Below, piece by piece: positions 57,853 to 64,000 of a stretch of 64,000 nt of DNA. The stretch lies in assembly GCF_900106045.1 (NCBI RefSeq), contig NZ_LT629802.1, positions 1,302,001 through 1,366,000 of the forward strand, read 5' to 3'. The DNA comes from Pseudomonas mucidolens (lineage in GTDB: Bacteria; Pseudomonadota; Gammaproteobacteria; Pseudomonadales; Pseudomonadaceae). Numbering within the stretch: the stretch's first letter is position 1; each line of letters begins with the position of its first letter. The notes beneath the pieces were generated by a model. It was given only the letters and a program-made list of their open reading frames with translations, was not told the origin of the DNA and ran no database searches. The translations under genes and the position numbers were made by a program.

Positions 57853-58950
57853 TCAGTTGAACAGCTCGAAGTCGGCACTGCCCATGCGTTCGCCGTTCAC
57901 CAGCACATGCACCGTGTGCGTGCCGGGATAGTGCTTGCGGGTGGTCATGTCGCGAAGGTGTTGAGTGCGTCGTATCGGGTGCTGTTCACCTGCCCCCAGG
58001 GTAAAGGCCTTGAGCTTGAACACTTTGGCGGCGCTGTGTCCGGCGCTTTTGACGTAGTCGATGGCGTAGTCCACCACCAGCTTCTGTGGCGCGGCGGCGA
58101 CGGACTCGAGGGTAAACGACAGGTTGATGCGTTCACCCAGGCGAATCACCCTCGGTTCGACGTGGAATTGGTGAATCCTGACCTCGGCCCTGGCACCGGC
58201 ACCGATGATTGTCAGCGCCCGGGTATTACCTTGCTTGATCAGGCTGCGTAAGGCGTGGCGGACAATCCACGCCGTATGGGGATTGTCCAGCGACCAGCCT
58301 TCAAGCAGATCCAGAACCCAGTCCGGATGGTCTTTAGTGATGTCATTCAGGTGATTGGCCACGGACTTGCGCACATACAGGCTGCTGTCTGCCTTGAGGT
58401 TATCGAGAATCGACGCACACAGGCCCGGATCGGTTTGCACCCGGGCCAGGCGAAACGACCAGGGCAGTCGGGGCCGCGAGCCTTCACTGGCGAGTCGGCG
58501 GACGTGCTCGTTGTCATCTTGCGACCACTGTTGCATCACCGCCAGGGTGCGCTCGAAATCCTTGAGCAGAAAATGCCGAATGGCGAACTCGGCAGAGCCG
58601 AAGGTGGTGAAGTACTTGAGTGCTGCCATGGAGCGCTCGAAGTCATCAAGACCGTAATGCGCCACGTAATGCGGCAGGAACAGGCTGACGAAACCGCTGT
58701 TCAGGCGTGGCGCCAACGCATACAGGTGCCTGAGCGTTTGCGGGTAGTCCAGCGGGATCACCGCGTGCAGGCTGTCACTGACGCGGGCCATGCGCTGCAT
58801 CACTGACAACGCGGCCAAATCCTGTTTGGCGTGCTCAAGAAACCCGCTGGCGTCGAACGCCGGGTACACCGCACTCATTTGCGTGGCGATGTGTTGCAGG
58901 CGTTCGAGGTTGAACATTTCCTTGAGGGCGGGGGCGCTTTGCTCGGTCAT
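57853..58950 (-). CDS. DNA alkylation repair protein (HEAT-repeat, AlkD-like)
   Basis: A 365-residue helical-repeat protein. Residues 90-260 show repeated helix pairs such as FTTFGSAEFAIRHFLLKDF and VRKSVANHLNDITKDHPDW, the latter diagnostic of the AlkC/AlkD-type alkylpurine glycosylase fold, which removes cationic alkylated purines without base flipping. A C-terminal beta domain with YPGTHTVHVLVNGERMG follows from about 265 onward. The predicted active-site aromatic/acidic residues were not individually verified. It has its own start at 58950 and lies 44 bases upstream of the glutamine synthetase-like gene's stop. Confidence 0.85.
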   Translation of the reverse strand: MTEQSAPALKEMFNLERLQHIATQMSAVYPAFDASGFLEHAKQDLAALSVMQRMARVSDSLHAVIPLDYPQTLRHLYALAPRLNSGFVSLFLPHYVAHYGLDDFERSMAALKYFTTFGSAEFAIRHFLLKDFERTLAVMQQWSQDDNEHVRRLASEGSRPRLPWSFRLARVQTDPGLCASILDNLKADSSLYVRKSVANHLNDITKDHPDWVLDLLEGWSLDNPHTAWIVRHALRSLIKQGNTRALTIIGAGARAEVRIHQFHVEPRVIRLGERINLSFTLESVAAAPQKLVVDYAIDYVKSAGHSAAKVFKLKAFTLGAGEQHPIRRTQHLRDMTTRKHYPGTHTVHVLVNGERMGSADFELFN

Positions 58951-58994
58951 GGAGAGTCCGCAGGGTTGAGTGGGTACTGATCAAACGTTATCTA

Positions 58995-60341
58995 CTATAG
59001 ATACCAGCGGTATTCCCGTGCATGGATCTCTTGCTGGAACGCCAGATGATCCTGGCGTTTGTTTTCGCAATACACGTCGACAAACTCCGCGCCCAAGCCT
59101 TCACGCAGGATCGGTTGCGACTGCATGGCGCGCACCGCTTCAAGCATTTCCAACGGAAAAGCGTGGCCGCTGTCACGGTTCTCGTTCAACGGAGCGATGG
59201 GTTCCCGTGCAGCTTGCAGGCCATGTTCGAGGCCCACCAGGATCGCCGCCAGCACCAGGTAAGGGTTGGCATCGGCGCTGGCGAGTCGGTGTTCGATGCG
59301 CAAGTTGCGTGGGTCGGACTCCGGAATCCGCACGCAAGCGTCACGGTCCTCATAACCCCAACAGGCCTTGGTGGCTGCGTTGACCGTACCACCGAGGCGG
59401 CGGAAGGCGTTGTGATTGGGCGAGAAAATCGGCATGCAATGCGGCAGCAGTTCCAGGCACCCCGCCACGGCATGGCGCAACGGTTGCTGCTGGTGTGCCG
59501 CCAGCAGGTTGTTGCCTGCGGCATCGTAGAGGCTAACGTGCACATGCATGCCGCTGCCCGGATGTTGCAGGTACGGCTTGCCCATGAAACTGGCGCGATA
59601 ACCGTGCTTGAGCGCCACGCCGCGCGTGCTGCGGCAGAACAGGGCAGCCCAGTCGGCGGCGCGCAGACCGTCGTCCAGGTGGCCGAAGTTGATTTCAAAC
59701 TGGCCAGGGCCCAACTCGGCGGTGATCACCGTGATGTCGATCCCCTGGGCCTGGGCAGTCTGCACCATGTCGTCGAGCACCGGGGCGAAGCGCGAGAGCC
59801 GTTCGATGTGCAGCGTAGGCTGGTCGTCAGGGTCATCGCTCAACGGGTCGCGGGCGAATTGCGGCAGTCCGCCTTCGAGCTGTCTATCGAACAGATAGAA
59901 CTCCAGTTCGAACGCGACCACCGGATGAATGCCCTTGCCGTGCAGGCGTTCAAGGACCTTGGCCAGTACTTCGCGGGGTTCGAATTCGATGGGCGCCGCG
60001 GTGCCGTCGGAGGTGATCAGCATCTGTCCCAACGGCTGTGCTTCCCAGCTCACTGGCTTGAGTGTGCCGGGCACCAGGCGCCGGTTGGCGTCCGGGTCGC
60101 CGTCGTGGAAGCAATAGTCACCGATCTTGAACAAGCCGCCCTGGGCTCCCAGCAACACGGCATTCTGCGGCAGCTTCAGAGGACTGCCGGTGGCGACCTT
60201 TTCGAGCATCTCCACCGGGTAGCGCTTGCCATAGAAATGTCCTGGAATATCCAGGGAAATCAGGTCCACATAACGCACGTCCGGATGATTCTGGCGAAAC
60301 GTCCGTACTTCGGCCAGCAGCGTGGAGGATGGGCTTTTCAC
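58995..60341 (-). CDS. Glutamine synthetase-like gamma-glutamylpolyamine synthetase
   Basis: A 448-residue GS-fold enzyme starting at GTG 60341, with AGGAG upstream. Metal- and substrate-binding motifs are PVVAFELEFYLFD, HPGSGMHVHVSLYD, PNHNAFRRLGG and LRIEHRLASADANPYL. It is a second member of the group seen at the left edge, more divergent and shorter in the front. It pairs with an XRE-cupin regulator upstream by 23 bases, the arrangement of puuA-puuR-like genes, so amine catabolism is likely. The adjacent alkylation-repair gene may or may not be co-transcribed. Confidence 0.88.
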   Translation of the reverse strand: MKSPSSTLLAEVRTFRQNHPDVRYVDLISLDIPGHFYGKRYPVEMLEKVATGSPLKLPQNAVLLGAQGGLFKIGDYCFHDGDPDANRRLVPGTLKPVSWEAQPLGQMLITSDGTAAPIEFEPREVLAKVLERLHGKGIHPVVAFELEFYLFDRQLEGGLPQFARDPLSDDPDDQPTLHIERLSRFAPVLDDMVQTAQAQGIDITVITAELGPGQFEINFGHLDDGLRAADWAALFCRSTRGVALKHGYRASFMGKPYLQHPGSGMHVHVSLYDAAGNNLLAAHQQQPLRHAVAGCLELLPHCMPIFSPNHNAFRRLGGTVNAATKACWGYEDRDACVRIPESDPRNLRIEHRLASADANPYLVLAAILVGLEHGLQAAREPIAPLNENRDSGHAFPLEMLEAVRAMQSQPILREGLGAEFVDVYCENKRQDHLAFQQEIHAREYRWYL

Positions 60342-60364
60342 GGGGGGGCGCTCCTGGGTGTGCC

Positions 60365-60922
60365 TCAGTTATAGACCCACAGTACGCGGGTCGGCAGGTC
60401 GGTCAGATTGGCGTAGCGGCAATGGGCGAAACTGGCCAGATGGAAGCCGTCGCCGGGATCGAGGGTGACCGCTTCGGCCTCGCCTTCGACCCAAAGCGTC
60501 AATTGACCTTCCAGCACATAACCGGCCTGTTCGGCGCGGTCGCTCATGGTTTGCTCGCCGCTGTTGGCACCGGGCTCCAGCAGGCTGTCGAGGATCGAAA
60601 ACGCGCCCTGCAGGCTCGGCGAGACCAGAATGTCGGTGATGCCATTGGCGTAGTACACCGTGCGCCGCTCGTTCGGACGGGTCACCCAATTCACCGCCTT
60701 GGGTTTGGGCAGGCTGTAGAAATAGGTGGTGGGCACGTCCAGCGCGTGGCTGATGGCGGTCAGATCGGCCACCGTCGGGCGCGACAGGCCGCGTTCGACC
60801 TGGGACAGGAAACCCACGGAACGCTCGATCTGTTGCGCCAGTTGGGCCAGAGTGAGCTTCTTGTGCTTGCGCAGGTCGTGGATCAGGATCGCCAGGGCGT
60901 CGAGTTCGGCTTGTTTGTCCAT
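60365..60922 (-). CDS. XRE-cupin regulator (PuuR-like)
   Basis: A 185-residue regulator. An XRE helix-turn-helix domain lies at about 12-66 (LTLAQLAQQIERSVGFLSQVERG), and a cupin ligand domain at about 105-180 (GYVLEGQLTLWVEGE, DPGDGFHLAS). This is the PuuR/SinR-cupin arrangement that represses amine catabolism genes until substrate binds. The gene starts at 60922 with only a weak ribosome site. Its promoter region contains an 18-bp perfect palindrome at 60944-60961. It is upstream of the ligase gene it probably controls. Confidence 0.9.
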   Translation of the reverse strand: MDKQAELDALAILIHDLRKHKKLTLAQLAQQIERSVGFLSQVERGLSRPTVADLTAISHALDVPTTYFYSLPKPKAVNWVTRPNERRTVYYANGITDILVSPSLQGAFSILDSLLEPGANSGEQTMSDRAEQAGYVLEGQLTLWVEGEAEAVTLDPGDGFHLASFAHCRYANLTDLPTRVLWVYN

Positions 60923-60943
60923 GGGAAAACTGGTGAAAATCTA

Positions 60944-60961
60944 TTCATGAAATTTCATGAA
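60944..60961. promoter_or_regulatory. 18-bp perfect palindrome with an extra half-site
   Basis: TTCATGAAATTTCATGAA is identical to its own reverse complement, 21 bases before the regulator start. A further TTTCATG half-site lies at 60977-60983. It is the likely operator of the XRE-cupin regulator and the ligase gene. Confidence 0.75.
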
Positions 60962-61025
60962 AAATTACACGATTAATTTCATGGGTGCAATCACCGAGTG
61001 AAGAAGACCAGCGTCCCGGGGGCAA

Positions 61026-61057
61026 GCCTGCAGACATTCAGGTGAATGTTTGCAGGC
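61026..61057 (+). other. Hairpin in the leader of the RcnB-like gene
   Basis: GCCTGCAGACATTC (61026-61039) and GAATGTTTGCAGGC (61044-61057) form a near-perfect 14-base stem with a four-base loop, 47 bases before the ATG. No T-run follows, so it is not a clear terminator. Confidence 0.5.
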
Positions 61058-61103
61058 GCCCGCGGTCGGAAGTTGGGTACGCATTATTCATTGAGGAGTC
61101 CCC

Positions 61104-61409
61104 ATGAAAGCAACGTCCCTGATTGCCAGCTTGCTGGTCGCCGCGAGCTTGTCCGCTGCCAGCCTTACGGTGCAGGCCGAGGACAACCCGCAAAAAACCG
61201 TGGAGCCTTCGAACATCAATAACCGGGACCTCAAAGTCGGTGACCGCGCGCCGGGTATTCTGGTACGCAAGGAATCGGCGATTGGCGACTGGGAAAAGCG
61301 CGGCCTGAAGCAACCGGCTGAAGACAGTCAGTGGGCGCGGGTCAACGACCGCTATGTGTTGGTGAAGATCACCAATGGCACCATCCTCGATATCACCCCG
61401 ACCAAATAA
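61104..61409 (+). CDS. RcnB family periplasmic protein
   Basis: A 101-residue exported protein. A signal peptide ends around VQA at residue 25. The mature part has VGDRAPGILVRKE and GLKQPAEDSQWARVNDRYVLVKI and ends with ILDITPTK, the RcnB signature (a short YVLV beta motif). RcnB in E. coli tunes nickel and cobalt homeostasis, but many pseudomonad paralogues have no metal link. GAGGAG precedes the ATG. A structured leader lies upstream. It is monocistronic. Confidence 0.85.
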   Translation: MKATSLIASLLVAASLSAASLTVQAEDNPQKTVEPSNINNRDLKVGDRAPGILVRKESAIGDWEKRGLKQPAEDSQWARVNDRYVLVKITNGTILDITPTK

Positions 61410-61586
61410 TGCTACCGAGCGGGGTGGCGGGCGGTGGCCGTTCGTCCCGCTTGAACGAGGTATTGAAAAATTACATGCATGAATGCATAAAATCGCATTT
61501 TTTTCCGCTCTTCCTGAGGTAAGGTAGCTGCGCATTCCCACCCGCAATGGTCTGTGGAATGAATGCCTTCGCAGAAAGAGAGCAGG

Positions 61587-62780
61587 ATGCTGACCACAAT
61601 AAGAAACTACCCGCGCACCGTGAAGCTGCTGCTGTCGGCCACGCTGATGCTGACCCTGGCCAAGGCTATTACCTTTCCCTATATGGTGATCTACCTGTCC
61701 AGCCACTTTGCCCTGGGTATCAGTGAAGTTGGATTGGTGATTGGCAGTTCGCTGATTGTCGGCTCTTTACTCAGTGTATACGGCGGCTTTCTGGTGGACC
61801 GGGTCAACAGTTATAGGCTGTTGCTGGGCCTGAGCCTGCTGTTTGTGCTGGGCTTTGTCGGCACGCTGCTGGCTCGCGAGCTGTGGCTTTTCTACAGCTG
61901 CCTGATCCTGATCAACCTGGCCTATGCGGTGATCGACATCGCGGTCAAGGCCGGTTTTGCCAGCCTGTTGCCCCTCGAGGCGCGCAGCGAAGTGTTTTCC
62001 ATCAAGTACACCCTGACCAATATCGGTTACGCCGTAGGGCCTTTTTTTGGGGCGATGATTGCCAAGGCCGATATGAGCCTGCCGTTTGTGTTGTCGGCGG
62101 TGCTGGGCGTGGGGTTTTTCCTGCTGTACTGGCGCTGGGGTGACCGGGCGCTTGCCACCGTTGATACCACGCAAAAGCCGGTGTCGTTCCTCGCCGTCGG
62201 CCGGGTGTTGTTGCGCGACCATCGCCTGGTGTGTTTCACCCTCGGCGGCTTGCTCAGTGCGGTGGTATTCGGTCAATTCACGGCTTACCTGTCCCAGTAT
62301 CTGGTGACCACTTCCAGCGCGGAATATACCTACACCGTCATCAGCGCGATCTTGACCACCAACGCTGTGCTGGTGATTGCGTTGCAATATGTGATTGGTC
62401 GGCAGATATCTCACCGCCACCTGAGTCGGTGGCTGATCCTGGGACTGGGCATGTTCATGCTGGGGGTGATTGGTTTTGCGCTGTCCACCAGTGTGTGGTG
62501 GTGGGTGATGTCCATGGCGGTGTTCACCGTGGGCGAAATCATCGTGTTTCCTGCCGAGTACATGTTTATCGACCGGATCGCCCCGGATTCCCTGAGGGGC
62601 ATGTACTACGGCGCGCAAAACCTTTCCAATCTGGGAGCGGCGCTGGGGCCGGTGTTATGTGGGCTGGTGCTGGCCAGCCTGCCGGCCCACTACATGTTCT
62701 ACATGCTGGCGATGTTTATTGTCGGGGGAGGGATGTTCTACTTCATTGGTTCGTCGTTGCAGAGTCGCCAACCAGATTGA
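61587..62780 (+). CDS. MFS exporter (YdeE-like)
   Basis: A 397-residue major facilitator with 12 hydrophobic segments. Text such as FTVGEIIVFPAEYMFIDRIAP and YVIGRQISHRHLSRWLI matches E. coli YdeE, a dipeptide or drug exporter, from memory. The ATG at 61587 follows AGAGAG; eight earlier codons from 61563 are the alternative start. It overlaps the DUF1652 gene tail to tail by 38 bases. The substrate is not known. Confidence 0.83.
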   Translation: MLTTIRNYPRTVKLLLSATLMLTLAKAITFPYMVIYLSSHFALGISEVGLVIGSSLIVGSLLSVYGGFLVDRVNSYRLLLGLSLLFVLGFVGTLLARELWLFYSCLILINLAYAVIDIAVKAGFASLLPLEARSEVFSIKYTLTNIGYAVGPFFGAMIAKADMSLPFVLSAVLGVGFFLLYWRWGDRALATVDTTQKPVSFLAVGRVLLRDHRLVCFTLGGLLSAVVFGQFTAYLSQYLVTTSSAEYTYTVISAILTTNAVLVIALQYVIGRQISHRHLSRWLILGLGMFMLGVIGFALSTSVWWWVMSMAVFTVGEIIVFPAEYMFIDRIAPDSLRGMYYGAQNLSNLGAALGPVLCGLVLASLPAHYMFYMLAMFIVGGGMFYFIGSSLQSRQPD

Positions 62781-63015
62781 GCATGCCCACGGTGTTGCTT
62801 TGCAGCTCGTACCGCAACTCATCGACCATGTTCGCCACGTCTTGCGGAGTCTTGAGCTTGTTGACGCTGATTCCGGTGACCACCAGGTCCACGCGGCCAC
62901 TGTCGGCGTCGAACACTTTCAAGGTCAGTGAGGCGTCGCGGCACAGGGTGAATTCGCAGGTCAGCGGTGACAAGCCTTCTTCAATGCAGTTACGCAGTTG
63001 GGCCAGGGTAAACAT
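62743..63015 (-). CDS. DUF1652 family protein
   Basis: A 90-residue protein of the DUF1652 family, which is largely limited to Pseudomonas. It starts MFTLAQLRNCIEEGLSPL, has SLTLKVFDADSGRVDLVVTG (strand-rich) and ends near VDELRYELQSNTVG. GAGGGG lies before the ATG at 63015; five earlier codons were rejected. It lies downstream of a CsbD/YqjD-like gene with 11 bases between them, probably one operon. The function is unknown. Confidence 0.88.
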   Translation of the reverse strand: MFTLAQLRNCIEEGLSPLTCEFTLCRDASLTLKVFDADSGRVDLVVTGISVNKLKTPQDVANMVDELRYELQSNTVGMLNLVGDSATTNQ

Positions 63016-63026
63016 GCTGGCGCCCC

Positions 63027-63278
63027 TCAACGGCGACGCAACAACAGACCCAGCAACATACCCACGCCAGCCACGATCGCGATGCTGGCGAGGGGTTTGC
63101 GCCTGGCAAAATCACTGACCTCGTCGAGTGCCTTGCCATAGGTCTGTTGCAGTTGGCCGGCTGCCTGACGAGCGACTCCCTCGGTCTGTAGTTGTTCGTC
63201 ATGGGTCAGTTCGCCGAGACAATCCTGGGCCTTGCCCAGCCATTTTTCCGCGCCGCCTTTAGCCTGTTCAGCTTTCAT
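63027..63278 (-). CDS. CsbD/YqjD-like small membrane-anchored protein
   Basis: An 83-residue protein that joins two known patterns. Residues 1-55 follow the CsbD-like spacing (GGAEKWLGKAQDCLGELTHD, then GQLQQTYGKA), a stress-protein repeat. Residues 60-83 (RKPLASIAIVAGVGMLLGLL, then LRRR) resemble the C-terminal membrane anchor of YqjD/ElaB ribosome-associated proteins. AGGAGA lies six bases before the ATG. It is likely a stress-induced inner-membrane protein; induction by the stationary-phase sigma factor is a guess. Confidence 0.8.
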   Translation of the reverse strand: MKAEQAKGGAEKWLGKAQDCLGELTHDEQLQTEGVARQAAGQLQQTYGKALDEVSDFARRKPLASIAIVAGVGMLLGLLLRRR

Positions 63279-63309
63279 GGTGTTCTCCTTCTAGGGTATG
63301 AAAAGCCAC

Positions 63310-63334
63310 GGCACAGGATCACAAGACCTGTGCC
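63310..63334 (-). terminator. Terminator hairpin after the LuxR gene
   Basis: On the minus strand GGCACAGG (complement of 63327-63334) pairs with CCTGTGCC (complement of 63310-63317), followed by GTGGCTTTTC. It lies 76 bases after the LuxR stop. Confidence 0.55.
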
Positions 63335-63367
63335 TACCCTTGAAGGTTAAGGAGTCAGCCGGCGTGC

Positions 63368-63414
63368 AATAAGGCGAATTTGCACTGATTGCTCTAGTGC
63401 ATTTGCACCTTATT
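63368..63414. repeat. Imperfect inverted repeat over the LuxR stop codon
   Basis: AATAAGGCGAATTTGCACT (63368-63386) and AGTGCATTTGCACCTTATT (63396-63414) are mirrored with a few mismatches; the right arm covers the TAA of the LuxR gene. It could act as a transcription terminator or operator. Confidence 0.5.
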
Positions 63415-64000
63415 TTGCCGATTTGGTTCGGCGTTCGCCGGCAAACAGACCCCGCTCGCGTGCCCAGACGATGGCGGCGCTGCGGCTGTGTACGCCAAGT
63501 TTGGAGTACACCGTGGCGACATGGTTGCGCACGGTGTTGGGTGCGAGTTTCAGGCGTGAAGCAATCTCCTTGTCGGCCAGGCCTTCGCAGATCAACCCGA
63601 GCACGTCGCGCTCACGGGCGGTGAGGTCGGTGAAAGACACGTTCGGCAGATTGGGCCTGTTGACGCTTTTGGCATTGGCCAGCTTTTCAATCAGGGTCTG
63701 ACTGAACCACGAGGCGTCCTGCATCACTTCTTCGATGGCGGTCACCAACTCCAGCTCTGAGCGCTTGCGCTCGGTGATGTCCATCATCACCAGCAAGTAA
63801 CAGGTGGTGTCCTGAAGGGTGACGGTGTCGGCCGACACCACGCAGTCAATCACCTCCTTGCCTTTTTTACGGATCTGGAGGTCCTGACCGTCGAGGTGGC
63901 CGGCTTTCTCCAGGAGGGCGAACAACTGCGCGTAGGCGTTACCGTTATCAACAAAGTCGATGTCCGCGATGGATTTACCAATCAACTCTTCAGTGGTGTA
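63410..64000 (-). CDS. PAS-LuxR regulator, partial
   Basis: The gene continues beyond the right edge; the TTG at 63985 is internal, as the frame stays open to base 64000. About 196 C-terminal residues are seen. A PAS domain (YTTEELIGKSIADIDF, then ...IRKKGKEVIDCVVSADTVTLQDT...DITERK) precedes a short linker and a LuxR-type helix-turn-helix, LTARERDVLGLICEGLADKE, then LKLAPNTVRNHVATVYSKLG. The class is often linked to biofilm or stress control. The ligand of the PAS domain is unknown. Confidence 0.85.
   Translation of the reverse strand, partial: YTTEELIGKSIADIDFVDNGNAYAQLFALLEKAGHLDGQDLQIRKKGKEVIDCVVSADTVTLQDTTCYLLVMMDITERKRSELELVTAIEEVMQDASWFSQTLIEKLANAKSVNRPNLPNVSFTDLTARERDVLGLICEGLADKEIASRLKLAPNTVRNHVATVYSKLGVHSRSAAIVWARERGLFAGERRTKSAK

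Overview
The window is a stretch of a Pseudomonas chromosome, most likely of the P. fluorescens group. The evidence is the gene families present (FecIRA, TrhP, SelD-MnmH, a Pseudomonas-type DUF1652 protein, PhzF and YceH families), the strong G/C preference at third codon positions, and REP-type intergenic hairpins with the 'GCGGGCTTGC' core. No tRNA, rRNA, IS element, integrase or CRISPR array was seen. Both edges cut genes: a glutamine synthetase-like gene on the left and a PAS-LuxR regulator on the right.

Layout. 1-2972: end of a polyamine gamma-glutamylation operon (ligase, periplasmic binding protein, FAD oxidoreductase). 3163-7168: cell-surface-signalling iron system fecI-fecR-fecA. 7330-8296: an orphan gene for a Pro/His-rich protein behind a near-consensus hrp box, a candidate type III secretion substrate or helper. 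8448-13562: MFS exporter, a DapF-like protein lacking both catalytic cysteines, and codB-codA for cytosine uptake and deamination. 13923-15435: queD and a patatin. 15594-23789: two PepSY proteins, a two-component pair, two chemoreceptors and an antiporter-type permease; gene order matches, from memory, P. aeruginosa PA2659-PA2652 (BqsRS/CarSR, TlpQ, CtpM). 23871-34146: trhP, AI-2E-type permease, small proteins, shikimate dehydrogenase-like enzyme, yceH, sstT, MFS, nhaR, lipoprotein and TerC.

34239-43007: selD-mnmH (selenouridine in tRNA), YraQ permease, histidine phosphatase, PhzF, a zinc-type hemB, LysE exporter, DUF1615 lipoprotein and a hotdog thioesterase. 43110-46737: acetoacetate operon (CoA-transferase A and B, thiolase) with a divergent LysR gene and a palindromic operator candidate. 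46805-50398: hypothetical protein, a 757-base gap with hairpins and a possible 53-residue ORF, CBS protein and topB. 50507-55826: REP pair, MHS permease, GMC oxidoreductase and a LysR gene whose 3' end plus REP pair is tandemly repeated with a 324-bp period. 55833-60922: transglutaminase-like protein, HEAT-repeat alkylation-repair protein, a second glutamine synthetase-like ligase and its XRE-cupin regulator behind an 18-bp perfect palindrome. 61104-64000: RcnB-like protein, YdeE-like exporter, DUF1652 protein, a CsbD/YqjD-like hybrid and the LuxR regulator.

The least explained items are the hrp-box gene, the DapF-like protein without cysteines, and the tandem array at 54926-55826. Two small ORFs (26417-26596 and 47359-47520) were found by reading the minus strand directly. 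Family assignments are by recognition of motifs; no database search was run.
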